Source: Nocardioides sp. CFH 31398 (GTDB taxonomy: Bacteria > Actinomycetota > Actinomycetes > Propionibacteriales > Nocardioidaceae). From it: 64,000 nt of DNA. The notes below the pieces were generated by a model. That model was given only the letters and a program-made list of their open reading frames with translations. It did not search any database and was not told where the DNA came from. Location of the stretch: assembly GCF_022436705.1 (NCBI RefSeq), contig NZ_JAKUHT010000020.1, positions 1-64,000 of the forward strand, written 5' to 3'. The translations under genes and the position numbers were made by a program. Positions 1-7,935 of the stretch are shown here, in pieces. Each line of letters starts with the position of its first letter. Position 1 is the stretch's first letter.

Positions 1-1
1 G

Positions 2-1546
2 CTCGGGGTGACCCCGGCGATGGCCGAGCCCGGGGGCGGGCGGCCGGCCGACGCGCCGCCGCAGAGGCCCGGCGCCGCGGGCTGGCTGGCGGGCGACCAC
101 CACATCCACACGCAGTACAGCTCCGACGCTCGGTACACGGTCCTCGACCAGGCGCAGCACGGCGCGGCGTACGGCCTCGACTGGCTGGTGATCACCGACC
201 ACGGCGGCGCGACCCACGCCCGGATCGGCGTCGACCTCGTCAACCCGGACATCCGCGACGCCCGAGCGAAGCTGCCCGGCACCCTGATCTTCCAGGGGCT
301 CGAGTGGAACATCCCCTCGGCCGAGCACGGCACCGTGTTCGTCACGCCGGGCCGCAACGAGGTCGCCGTCCTCAAGCAGTTCGAGAACGACTACGACGGC
401 AGCGTCAACAACGCCTCGTCGTCCAGCCCCGCCAACGAGCGGCTGGCGGTGGCCGGCGTCCAGTGGCTCGGTCAGCAGATGGACCGCAAGCGCGTCCAGG
501 AGGCGCTGTTCCTGGCCAACCACCCGGCGCGCAACGGCATCGACTCGCCGCACGAGATCCGCGCCTGGCGCGACGCCGACCCGCGCGTCGCCGTCGGCTT
601 CGAGGGCGCCCCCGGCCACCAGGCCGCCGGCCTGCCCGAGGGCTACGGTCCGGCGTCCAACCGCGGCTACTACGGCAACAGCCCGAACCCGAACTCCTTC
701 CCCGACTACCCGGCGGAGTCGTACCGCACCTGGGGCGGCTTCGACTGGATGACCGCCACCGTCGGGGGGCTGTGGGACAGCCTGCTGTCCGAGGGCAAGC
801 CCTGGACCATCAGCGCCAACTCCGACTCCCACGTGAACTGGAGCGACACCTCGCGGCGCCCCGACGGCTCGAGCACCGAGCAGTTCAACCGCGACGGCCG
901 GTACGGCGACCCCGTGTACGCCGGGCAGGTCAACCTGTCCGCCGGCGACTTCTGGCCCGGGTTCTACTCCCGCACCCACGTGGGCGCCGCGAAGCGCGGG
1001 TACGCCGCGGTGATGCAGGGCATCCGCGCGGGCCAGGTGTGGGTCGACCACGGCCAGCTCGTCGAGCAGGTCGAGGTCCTCGTGCGGCCGAAGGGTCGCC
1101 GCGGGCAGGGCGTCACCCTCGGCGGCACCCTGCAGGTGAAGCGGGGGACGCCGGTCGAGGTCGTCGTCCGGATCACCCCCGCGCAGCGCCCGAACTGGGC
1201 CCAGTTCACGCCGAGCCTCAACCGGGTCGACCTGGTCCGCGGTGCGGTCGACCCGCGTCCGGCGCGCGCGGACCGCGACCTGTTCACCGCCCCCGACACC
1301 CGCGTCGTCCAGCGGTGGGACACTTCGGGCCGCCGCCAGCGGTTCGAGCTGACCCGTGACCTGGGCCGCGTGGAGGACCCGTTCTACGTGCGTCTGCGCG
1401 GCACCGACGGCAACGTCTCCCAGGTGGGCTACCTCGGCGCCGACGTCGACGCCGAGGGCCCGCGTCTGGACCCGGCGGGCGACGCCGACCCGTGGACGGA
1501 CCTGTGGTTCTACACGAACCCGGTGTTCGTGGTCCCGACCCGGTGA
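2..1546 (+). CDS. Secreted PHP-domain phosphoesterase-like protein (5' truncated by window edge)
   Basis: A metal-dependent hydrolase of the PHP (polymerase and histidinol phosphatase) superfamily; substrate unknown. Numbering from the GTG at base 8, metal-ligand signatures are HIH at 32-34, a D-H pair at 64-65 (VITDHGG), EGLEWN about 30 residues further on, then NHPARN and a late NSDSHVNW motif, the usual order for PHP proteins. The frame is open to the left edge, and its first residues (LGVTPAMA then EPGG) look like the end of a signal peptide with an A-M-A cleavage site. I infer that the true start lies outside the window and that the protein is exported. The last ~150 residues (after TLGG) look like a beta-rich accessory domain. 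The stop codon lies inside a 12-bp tandem repeat. Confidence 0.75.
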   Translation, partial: LGVTPAMAEPGGGRPADAPPQRPGAAGWLAGDHHIHTQYSSDARYTVLDQAQHGAAYGLDWLVITDHGGATHARIGVDLVNPDIRDARAKLPGTLIFQGLEWNIPSAEHGTVFVTPGRNEVAVLKQFENDYDGSVNNASSSSPANERLAVAGVQWLGQQMDRKRVQEALFLANHPARNGIDSPHEIRAWRDADPRVAVGFEGAPGHQAAGLPEGYGPASNRGYYGNSPNPNSFPDYPAESYRTWGGFDWMTATVGGLWDSLLSEGKPWTISANSDSHVNWSDTSRRPDGSSTEQFNRDGRYGDPVYAGQVNLSAGDFWPGFYSRTHVGAAKRGYAAVMQGIRAGQVWVDHGQLVEQVEVLVRPKGRRGQGVTLGGTLQVKRGTPVEVVVRITPAQRPNWAQFTPSLNRVDLVRGAVDPRPARADRDLFTAPDTRVVQRWDTSGRRQRFELTRDLGRVEDPFYVRLRGTDGNVSQVGYLGADVDAEGPRLDPAGDADPWTDLWFYTNPVFVVPTR

Positions 1547-1581
1547 CCGGGCCGGTGACCGGCTCGGTGACCGGGCCGGTG
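1541..1581. repeat. 12-bp tandem repeat, about 3.4 copies, spanning a stop codon
   Basis: Units are CGGTGACCGGGC (1541-1552), CGGTGACCGGCT (1553-1564), CGGTGACCGGGC (1565-1576) and a partial CGGTG. The TGA stop of the PHP gene is inside the first unit. The unit length is a multiple of three, so each copy also carries an in-frame TGA. The core GGTGACC is itself palindromic. Seen directly; function unknown. Confidence 0.7.
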
Positions 1582-1589
1582 CGACCCGC

Positions 1590-2084
1590 ATGACGGTCCT
1601 GGTGCTGGACGGCGGGTGGGCCGACCTCGCCTCCGCCGACCACGCCGCGCTCGTCCTGACCGACGGCGTGCCCGCCACCGTCGCCACCCACGTGGTGGCG
1701 ACGGAGGCTGGGCGGAGGGTCCTGCTGGCCACGGACGCCGACGTCGGCCGGCACCTGGGCCGGGTGCCGGAGGCGGTCGTGGTCGACGCCCCGGACGTGG
1801 CCCGGGCCCACGCGGCGCGCACGTCCGGCCGGCTGGTGGTCTTCCGCGGCTCCGACGCCGTCACGGGCCGGCCCACGGCGGCGCAGGTGGTGGCGCGCAG
1901 CGAGGTCGAGGCCGTGGTCGGTCTCGCGGGCACGCCGGTCACCGACGAGACCGAGCTCGACCTCGGCGACTTCGTCCGCCCCACCTGGCGGGCGGGCCGG
2001 TGCGAGCTGCTCGTGCAGGCCGGGCCGGCCGGGCCCCGCCCGTTCGAGGTCCGCGAGCAGATCCGCTGCTGCGTCGACCACTGA
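1590..2084 (+). CDS. Hypothetical protein, 164 aa
   Basis: I do not recognise this family. ATG 1590 begins MTVLVLDGGWADL. The sequence alternates short hydrophobic strands with acidic turns (VLVLDGG, ALVLTDG, RVLLATDAD, AVVVDAPD, RLVVFRGSD), as in an alpha/beta fold. There is no signal peptide or membrane segment, and the C-terminus has a Cys-Cys pair (IRCCVDH). It follows the PHP gene by 43 bases occupied by the tandem repeat, on the same strand. A longer open frame on the opposite strand overlaps it but shows no recognisable protein, so I prefer this one. Moderate confidence that it is coding; function unknown. Confidence 0.5.
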   Translation: MTVLVLDGGWADLASADHAALVLTDGVPATVATHVVATEAGRRVLLATDADVGRHLGRVPEAVVVDAPDVARAHAARTSGRLVVFRGSDAVTGRPTAAQVVARSEVEAVVGLAGTPVTDETELDLGDFVRPTWRAGRCELLVQAGPAGPRPFEVREQIRCCVDH

Positions 2085-2148
2085 CATCCCCGAAATGGGT
2101 GCTTGTCGGGAGGTGATCTGGGGCACAGACTGGCCGAGAGGTGATCGC

Positions 2149-2904
2149 ATGAGTCGTGAGCTCACGTTCGACGGTGTCCCGGTCCTGTCCCGCGGCCGGC
2201 ACCGCTCCCCGCGCAAGGGCGCCTGCTTCATGGAGATGGCGTCCTACCTGGCCGGGGAGAAGTGGTCCGACCACCCGGCGTGCACGCACCCGTTGCTCGC
2301 GCAGCTGGCGCGGATGGTCAACGACCACACCTCGGACGCCGAACGCTCCGCCCTGGCGCCGATGATCCCGTCGGTGGTGGGCGTCGGCGGCGGGTTGCGC
2401 GGCGGGAGCGAGACCGAGGTCCGCTGGGCCGTCGGGTTCGTGGTGGCCGTGGCCGGCCACACGCTCCGCGAGATCCCCGAGGTCATGCAGCGCGCGGTCG
2501 CCACCGGGCTGATCCGCTGCGAGCAGCTCGCGGCGACCCTGTCGGAGCCGGTCCCGGGGATCGAGGACCTGCGCGAGATCCTCGCCGGGGTCCCCCGCGC
2601 CGAGTCGTGGGCCCGGGCCTTCAGCGTCGACCGGCGGATCACGCACAAGGCGTTCACCCGCCACGCGGCGCCGTCCATGGTCTCCTGCGCGGTCGACGGC
2701 ACGGTCGCCCACGCCTCGAACGCCGCCGACGCGCGCCTGCGCGACCTGCTGGAGGTCGGCATCGAGGCCGCGCACCGCCTCGACGACCTCCTCGCGCCGC
2801 CGCCCGTCGTGGTTGCGGCCCCCGCGCCGCCGACGACCCTCAGGGCCCCCTCGGGTGCCCTTCTAGGATCGCGGCATGGCGAAGCAGAAGCCGGGTCGCG
2901 GTAA
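2149..2904 (+). CDS. Conserved actinobacterial hypothetical protein, 251 aa
   Basis: Function unknown. ATG 2149 follows a purine-rich GAGAGGTGATC and gives MSRELTFDGV. The N-terminal half has a run of conserved-looking polar and cysteine residues (RSPRKGACFMEMASYLAG, then HPACTHP). The middle is hydrophobic and helical (VGFVVAVAGH). The last ~40 residues are Pro/Ala-rich low complexity. No signal peptide is seen. I recall proteins with this N-terminus annotated as hypothetical in Nocardioides-like genomes, but cannot verify that here. The 3' end overlaps the next gene by 29 bases in another frame, so the low-complexity tail is dispensable-looking. Confidence 0.65.
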   Translation: MSRELTFDGVPVLSRGRHRSPRKGACFMEMASYLAGEKWSDHPACTHPLLAQLARMVNDHTSDAERSALAPMIPSVVGVGGGLRGGSETEVRWAVGFVVAVAGHTLREIPEVMQRAVATGLIRCEQLAATLSEPVPGIEDLREILAGVPRAESWARAFSVDRRITHKAFTRHAAPSMVSCAVDGTVAHASNAADARLRDLLEVGIEAAHRLDDLLAPPPVVVAAPAPPTTLRAPSGALLGSRHGEAEAGSR

Positions 2905-3673
2905 GCAGCGGAGCAAGGAGCAGCAGGCCGCCCGCCGCGAGGCGCGGCAGGCCGAGCGCCAGCGCCTCGCCGAGCAGAAGGCGGAGCGCGAGCGCGCCCG
3001 TCGGCGCCGCCGCGTGCTGGTGCAGGTCGGCACCGCCGTCGGCATCCTCGTCCTCGTCGGCGGCCTGGTCGCCTTCTTCACGCTGCGTGAGTCGTCGTCC
3101 GACATCACCGCGGAGGGTCCTCCGGGCACCGACGACGAGGGCGCGATCGTGACCGGCTCCGACGACGCACCCGTGGAGGTCGAGGTCATCTCCGACTTCG
3201 GGTGCCCCGCCTGCGCCAACTTCGAGTCGGCCACCGCGCAGGCGCTCTCGACGTACGTCGAGCAGGACCAGGTCCGGCTGCGCTACCGGTTGGTCTCCGC
3301 GATCGACCGCACCTCGCCGAACGAGTTCTCCCGCCGCTCCATCGCGGCCTCCGGGTGCGTGCTGGAGCAGGAGGACCCGCAGGTGTGGAACGACTTCAAG
3401 GCGTCCGTGTACGCCGGCCAGCCGCCGGAGGGCGAGGACGGGCTGTCCGACACCCAACTGATCGGGCTCGCCACCGCCGCGGGCGCCGACGAGGCCGACG
3501 TGACCGAGTGCATCGACGAGGGCCGCTGGCTCGACTGGGCCGACGCGGTCGACGACCAGGCCGCCGGCGACTACAGCGCCACCCCCACGATCTTCGTGGA
3601 CGGCGAGCGCGTCCCCGACGCCAGCCCGGCCGCGGCGACCGCCGCGATCGACGCGGCCCTGGCGCAGGGCTGA
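2876..3673 (+). CDS. Membrane-anchored DsbA-like thiol oxidoreductase
   Basis: Thioredoxin-fold (DsbA/DSBA_2-type) protein expected to introduce disulfides into exported proteins. The N-terminus is a long Lys/Arg/Gln-rich cytoplasmic helix (residues 1-45). One transmembrane helix follows (about 45-68, GTAVGILVLVGGLVAFF), then an outside catalytic domain with the redox motif CPAC in SDFGCPACANF. A cis-proline Thr-Pro in YSATPTIFVDG lies near the end, as in the family. The VKOR gene 15 bases downstream is the usual partner that reoxidises it. ATG 2876 is used; it overlaps the preceding gene. Its membrane topology and neighbour make the role fairly secure. Confidence 0.88.
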   Translation: MAKQKPGRGKQRSKEQQAARREARQAERQRLAEQKAERERARRRRRVLVQVGTAVGILVLVGGLVAFFTLRESSSDITAEGPPGTDDEGAIVTGSDDAPVEVEVISDFGCPACANFESATAQALSTYVEQDQVRLRYRLVSAIDRTSPNEFSRRSIAASGCVLEQEDPQVWNDFKASVYAGQPPEGEDGLSDTQLIGLATAAGADEADVTECIDEGRWLDWADAVDDQAAGDYSATPTIFVDGERVPDASPAAATAAIDAALAQG

Positions 3674-3688
3674 GGGCCGGGGGAGCCG

Positions 3689-4342
3689 ATGAGCGCGACC
3701 GTGCACGACCAGGCCCGCGACGGGACCGACGGGGCCGACGGGCCCGACGTCCTCGACGAGGGCGCACGCCTCGGCTGGCCGCGCGGCCTGTCGGTCGCGC
3801 TCGTCGTCCTCGGCCTCGTCGGCCTCGCGGGGGCGTTCACCCTCGCGGTGGAGAAGTACCGGCTGCTGGAGGACCCCTCCGCCCCGCTCTCCTGCGACCT
3901 GAACCCGATCCTGTCGTGCGGCTCGGTGATGGACACGTGGCAGGCCGAGCTCCTCGGCTTCCCCAACCCCCTCATCGGCGTCGTGTCCTTCTCGGCGCTG
4001 GTCACGATCGGGGTGCTGTCGTTCGCCGTCGCCCTGCCCCGCTGGGTCCACGGCGGGCTCGTGGTCGGGACCGGCCTCGGCCTGGTGTTCATCCACTGGC
4101 TGGCGTTCCAGTCCGCCTTCCGCATCGGCGCCCTCTGCCCCTGGTGCATGGTCGTGTGGGCCGCCGTCATCCCGCTGTTCGTGTGGACGACGTCCTCCTG
4201 GGCCGCCGGCCGCGACGGCACCCTCGGCCGCCTCGGGGAGACCGCCTGGTTCTGGCGCTACCTCCTCGTCATGGTCTGGTACGCCGCCTTCGTCACCGTC
4301 GCGCTCGTCCAGTTCTGGGACTACTGGCGCACGCTGCTCTGA
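3689..4342 (+). CDS. Vitamin K epoxide reductase (VKOR) family protein
   Basis: Integral membrane quinone-linked oxidoreductase that reoxidises the DsbA-like partner encoded immediately upstream. The 217-aa protein has about five hydrophobic helices. It carries the two loop cysteines (C69 and C77 in CDLNPILSC), the conserved FPNPLIG segment (91-97) and the active-site C150-P-W-C153 near the end, all family hallmarks. The first ~30 residues are an acidic cytoplasmic tail. ATG 3689 follows GGGGGAGCCG. In actinobacteria VKOR replaces DsbB. Immediately downstream is a hairpin-rich repeat that probably ends this transcript. Confidence 0.92.
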   Translation: MSATVHDQARDGTDGADGPDVLDEGARLGWPRGLSVALVVLGLVGLAGAFTLAVEKYRLLEDPSAPLSCDLNPILSCGSVMDTWQAELLGFPNPLIGVVSFSALVTIGVLSFAVALPRWVHGGLVVGTGLGLVFIHWLAFQSAFRIGALCPWCMVVWAAVIPLFVWTTSSWAAGRDGTLGRLGETAWFWRYLLVMVWYAAFVTVALVQFWDYWRTLL

Positions 4343-4388
4343 GGCGTTCTCCGTGGTGTGGCTGGGTCGTGGCGGGCCTGGGGGCGTG

Positions 4389-4449
4389 GGGGTTTCACCA
4401 GCCGGCTGGTGAAACCCCGACCTGGCCCCCGGAACTTCGGGGGGCCAGG
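4389..4449. repeat. Palindromic repeat (copy 1) with second hairpin
   Basis: Arm GGGGTTTCACCAGCC (4389-4403) is followed directly by its exact complement GGCTGGTGAAACCCC (4404-4418): a perfect 30-bp palindrome. Next is a second stem, CCTGGCCCCC (4421-4430) with GGGGGCCAGG (4440-4449). It lies between convergent genes, so it may also terminate transcription. A related composite copy is at 5567-5657 on the other side of the PDDEXK-like gene. Confidence 0.8.
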
Positions 4450-4497
4450 CACGCCATCGTGCGCCACGCCCGCCCGACGGGGGCTTGTCCCGGCCGC

Positions 4498-5451
4498 TCA
4501 GCCGGCGCGGAGAAGGGCCTGACGGGCGAACGCCTCGCGGATGCGCTGGACGAGCAGGTTCGGACGGTCGAGGTCGGACCAGACGACGCGGACGACGAGG
4601 AAGCCGGTGAGCTCGCGGATCCGGTCCTCCCGCTGCTTCTCGGCGAAGACGACGTCGCCCGGCGTCAGTCCGGGTGCGACGTGGCGCTGGTACTTGAAGC
4701 GCCCGTCGAACTCCAGGATGACGCCGAGCTCGGGCCAGGCCATGTCGCACCGCCCGATCAGCGTGTCACCGGCGCGGACCTCGTACTGCAGGACGGGGTC
4801 CGGGAGTCCCGCGCACTTGAGGAGCCAACGCAGGCGGGACTCGCCGACGGACTCCCCGCCGGGGCTCGCCATCCGCGCGAGCAGCTGCAGAGGGAGCGTG
4901 TCCGGCCAGTGCCGCTTGGCGGCGATCTCGGCGCGCAGGTCGGCCGGCGAGCACAACCCCTGGTGGAGCAGGGAGTCCAGGACCACCAGCCCGCTCTCAC
5001 CGGAGCCCAACGTGGCGGTCTCGACGGCGCACCGCACCGGCGACAGCACCGGCCGGCCGCGCACGACGGTGACCTCCTCGGGTCCGACCGCGCCGCGGTG
5101 GTGCACGAGGTGGTTGTTGCGGCGGCCGGTCGCACCGTCGAGGCGGGTGACATGGGCGCTGCTGAGGTCGAGACCCCAGACCCCGAGCCCGTGGTTCAGC
5201 GATCCGGTGACGTGGCTGAGCGCGACGGCGTCCCGGAGCTGGTGGAGTGCGGCGTCAGCCCGCAGGAGGTGCCGACCTTCCGCGCCCAGCGCGCTCCAGC
5301 GGGCTGCGTCCGTGTAGTAGCCGTGGCAGAACCGCACCCACACCCGGGCACGGACGCCCGCCGTCAGCGTGGCGTCGGACGTGCCGGCGTCCAGCGCCTC
5401 GGCGCGCGAGAAGAACCCACGCTCGGCCAGCAGGTGTTCGAGGATGCCCAT
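4498..5451 (-). CDS. DUF559/AbiEi-like protein with PDDEXK nuclease fold
   Basis: A 317-aa protein of the actinobacterial DUF559 / 'type IV TA AbiEi-like' group. The N-terminal ~50 residues form a winged-helix-like domain (GFFSRAEALDAGTSDATL). The C-terminal domain resembles Vsr/PDDEXK endonucleases: E204, D236 (GRCDMAWP), E247-F-D-G250 and K253, then a final EDRIRELTGFLVVRVVWSDL strand-helix. ATG 5451 is chosen because it begins MGILEHLLAERG, the usual start of this group, with a GCAGGG Shine-Dalgarno-like sequence upstream; the frame stays open further upstream but without family similarity. It is flanked on both sides by related palindromic repeats. Biological role is not established. No partner toxin gene is adjacent. 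Confidence 0.8.
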   Translation of the reverse strand: MGILEHLLAERGFFSRAEALDAGTSDATLTAGVRARVWVRFCHGYYTDAARWSALGAEGRHLLRADAALHQLRDAVALSHVTGSLNHGLGVWGLDLSSAHVTRLDGATGRRNNHLVHHRGAVGPEEVTVVRGRPVLSPVRCAVETATLGSGESGLVVLDSLLHQGLCSPADLRAEIAAKRHWPDTLPLQLLARMASPGGESVGESRLRWLLKCAGLPDPVLQYEVRAGDTLIGRCDMAWPELGVILEFDGRFKYQRHVAPGLTPGDVVFAEKQREDRIRELTGFLVVRVVWSDLDRPNLLVQRIREAFARQALLRAG

Positions 5452-5566
5452 GACGAGGACCCTGCAGCGGCACGGACGGTCCCCGCAGGCTCCGTCGCCG
5501 CGGCTGTGCAGGGGCGACACCGGCCCGCGGTTGTGGACGGTTCCGGGCCCGGCGACGTTGGTGCTC

Positions 5567-5657
5567 GGGGGTTTCACCAGCCGACCCGTGACGTGCCGAC
5601 CTGGCCCCCGGAGCTTCGTCAGCCAGGTCGGGGTTTCGCCAGCCGGCTGGTGAAACC
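5567..5657. repeat. Palindromic repeat (copy 2, composite)
   Basis: This contains a half-copy GGGGGTTTCACCAG (5567-5580), the shared block CCGACCTGGCCCCCGGA (from 5596) also found after copy 1, a stem GACCTGGC (5598-5605) with GCCAGGTC (5622-5629), and a near-perfect palindrome GGTTTCGCCAGCC (5632-5644) with GGCTGGTGAAACC (5645-5657), one mismatch. Together with copy 1 it brackets the PDDEXK-like gene. Bases 5452-5758 otherwise show no gene. Confidence 0.75.
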
Positions 5658-5758
5658 TGAGGCAGGCGGTGCCCCTGCGACCCCGGCAGGGCCGGAGCGC
5701 GCGGCGGGCGACGAGGCGGGCCTCGCGCGGGGCGGGGGCGGCGCCTACGATCGCGCGG

Positions 5759-6352
5759 GTGAGCCCGGGCCACGCCTCCGCACCGCTGCGGGTCGAGCGC
5801 GCCCTGAGCGCGGGCCTGCTGTGCGGGCCCGGGGGCGCGGCGGCGCACGTGCTCGCCGGGGGGACGCCGCCCACCGCGACCGCGCTGCTGCTCGTCACCG
5901 CCGCCGCGCTCGCGGGGGCGGGGCTGGCGTCCGCCCGCCGTCTCGGACCGGTGGCGCTCCTCGGCCTGGCCGGGGCCGCCCAGCTCGTCTTCCACCACGC
6001 GTTCGGTCCTGCGCCGGCCGGTGGGCACGCCATGCACGGCGGGTCGATGGCCACCCCGGTGGGCGGGGAGGCGTCGATGGTCCTCGCCCACGTCGTCGTG
6101 GCGGTGCTGGTGGCGACGGTCGCGGGCGGCCTCGAGGCCTCGTGGTGGGCGATCGTCCGCGCGGGCCTGCTGCGCCTGCTCCCGCACCTCCCGGCGCAGC
6201 CCGTCGCCCTGCCCGTCGTCGGCAGGCTGCCGGGCGTCACGGAGCCCGCGTGCGCCGTCCCGACCTCGGTGGACGCCCCCGAGGTCGTCGGGCCCCGGGG
6301 TCCACCGGTGCGGCGCGGCCCCGCCGCGACCACCGCCCCCCTCTGCGCCTGA
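5759..6352 (+). CDS. Membrane protein with His/Met motif, copper cluster
   Basis: A 197-aa integral membrane protein with about four hydrophobic helices in its first 145 residues, and a Pro-rich cytoplasmic-looking tail containing two cysteines. A potential metal-binding stretch FHHAF and GGHAMHGGSM lies between helices 3 and 4. GTG 5759 gives MSPGHASAPLRVERALSAGLL; a longer open frame upstream lacks a plausible start. It is the first gene of a set continuing with PepSY, SOD-like and CopC genes, which suggests a role in copper handling (inference). I do not recognise a named family. Confidence 0.65.
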   Translation: MSPGHASAPLRVERALSAGLLCGPGGAAAHVLAGGTPPTATALLLVTAAALAGAGLASARRLGPVALLGLAGAAQLVFHHAFGPAPAGGHAMHGGSMATPVGGEASMVLAHVVVAVLVATVAGGLEASWWAIVRAGLLRLLPHLPAQPVALPVVGRLPGVTEPACAVPTSVDAPEVVGPRGPPVRRGPAATTAPLCA

Positions 6353-6444
6353 GCGGCCGACGTCCCTCCTGACGACCGGCCGCCGGCCGTCGTCCGCGCG
6401 CGCTCCGCCCACCGGCGGGCCCGCGCTCCCGGAAGGAACCCCGC

Positions 6445-7935
6445 ATGGCCCTGTCCACCCCCCAGAGCACGAGCTCCGAGGACCCCACCACCGGGAGGCC
6501 CCCGACCCGGCGGGCCTCCACCCTGCGCCCGCTGCTGCTGCGCCTGCACTTCTACGCCGCCCTGCTCGTGGCGCCGTTCGTGCTCGTCGCCGCCGTCACC
6601 GGCGGCCTGTACGCCGTCGCCACCCCGCTCGAGCGCGTCGTGCACGCCGACGAGCTGACCGCCACGTCCTCCGGCCCCGCGCTGCCGATCGAGCAGCAGG
6701 TGGCCGCCGCCCGCGCCGAGGTGGGCGACGACCTGCCGCTCGTCTCGGTCCGACCCGCCGCTCCCGACGAGGGCGGCGTCGGCGAGACCACCCGCGTGAT
6801 GTTCGACGACGGCCGCACCGACGCCTCCCGCACGCTCGCCGTGTTCGTCGACCCCGCCTCCGGCGACGTCACCGGCCGCCTGACCTCGTACGGCGGGTCG
6901 GGGTCGCTGCCGGTCCGCACCTGGCTGAGCGAGCTGCACCGCAACCTCCACCTCGGCGAGCCCGGCCGGCTCTACAGCGAGCTGGCCGCGTCCTGGCTCG
7001 GTGTGGTGGCGCTCGCCGGGCTGCTGCTGTGGTGGACCGGCCCCCGCCGCACCCGCCGCCTCACCCCGCTGCGTCGCTCCGAGACCCGCTCCGCCCGCCG
7101 CCGGACCCTGTCCTGGCACGGCTCCCTCGGCACCTGGGCGCTGCTCGGCATGCTCATGCTGTCCGTGACCGGCCTGACCTGGTCGACGTACGCCGGCGCG
7201 AACGTCACCGACCTGCGCCTCGGCCTCGGCTGGGGCACCCCGGCCGTCACCAGCGACCTCGCCGCCGACGGCGACGGCGGCGGCGCCGACCACTCCGGGC
7301 ACGGCGGCCACGACGCCGCCGCGGAGCCGGAGACGCTCGCGGACGGCCCGGGGGTCGGGTTCGACGGGGCGGTCGAGGCCGCCGCGGGCGCGGGGTTGTC
7401 CGGCCCGCTCCAGGTCACCCAGCCGGTCGGGGCGGCCGGCACGTACGTCGTCTCCGAGATCGACGACGTGTGGCCCACCCGCTCCGACGTGGTGGCGGTC
7501 GACCCCGCCGACGGCGCGGTCACCGACGTCGTCCGCTTCGCCGACTGGCCGCTCATGGCCAAGCTCGCGAGCTGGGGCATCGACCTCCACATGGGGGTGC
7601 TGTTCGGCCTCGTCAGCCAGGTGGCGCTCCTGCTCCTGGCGGCGGCGATCGTGGCCATGACGGTGACCGGCTACCGCCTGTGGTGGCAGCGCCGACCCAC
7701 CCGCGCCGCGGGCCGGTCGATGGGTCGCGCACCGCGCCGCGGCGCCTGGCGCGCGGCCTCGCCGGCGGCGCTGGTCGGCGTCGCCGTGGTCGCCGTCGCG
7801 GTCGGGTGGTTCGTCCCGCTGCTCGGGGTCAGCCTGCTCGCGTTCCTCCTGCTGGACGTCGTGCTCGGGCTGCGCTCCGCCCGCCCGGCTACCGTGGAGG
7901 ACGCCCCCGTCCAGACCCTCGAGGAGAGCCGATGA
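6445..7935 (+). CDS. PepSY-associated transmembrane protein
   Basis: A 496-aa inner-membrane protein of the PepSY_TM family. Hydrophobic helix 1 (about 35-55) is followed by an extracytoplasmic segment with two PepSY-like regions, further helices near 185-205 and 230-245, and a His/Asp-rich loop (DHSGHGGHDAA) near 280-295. Paired C-terminal helices follow, then an Arg-rich loop and one last helix pair. Family members act with iron or copper reduction and uptake systems. Here the downstream SOD-like and CopC genes point to copper (inference). ATG 6445 has GGAAGGAA upstream at good spacing. Its stop overlaps the next ATG (ATGA). Confidence 0.85.
   Translation: MALSTPQSTSSEDPTTGRPPTRRASTLRPLLLRLHFYAALLVAPFVLVAAVTGGLYAVATPLERVVHADELTATSSGPALPIEQQVAAARAEVGDDLPLVSVRPAAPDEGGVGETTRVMFDDGRTDASRTLAVFVDPASGDVTGRLTSYGGSGSLPVRTWLSELHRNLHLGEPGRLYSELAASWLGVVALAGLLLWWTGPRRTRRLTPLRRSETRSARRRTLSWHGSLGTWALLGMLMLSVTGLTWSTYAGANVTDLRLGLGWGTPAVTSDLAADGDGGGADHSGHGGHDAAAEPETLADGPGVGFDGAVEAAAGAGLSGPLQVTQPVGAAGTYVVSEIDDVWPTRSDVVAVDPADGAVTDVVRFADWPLMAKLASWGIDLHMGVLFGLVSQVALLLLAAAIVAMTVTGYRLWWQRRPTRAAGRSMGRAPRRGAWRAASPAALVGVAVVAVAVGWFVPLLGVSLLAFLLLDVVLGLRSARPATVEDAPVQTLEESR

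Noticed and set aside
3202..6372. A 1056-residue open frame on the plus strand
   Set aside because: It is an Arg/Pro/Gly-rich artefact of high GC, running across the DsbA-like, VKOR and antisense PDDEXK-like genes, with no domain.
4498..7590. A 1030-residue reading of the PDDEXK-like gene
   Set aside because: Only the last 317 residues match a family; the rest is low-complexity antisense of the copper cluster.
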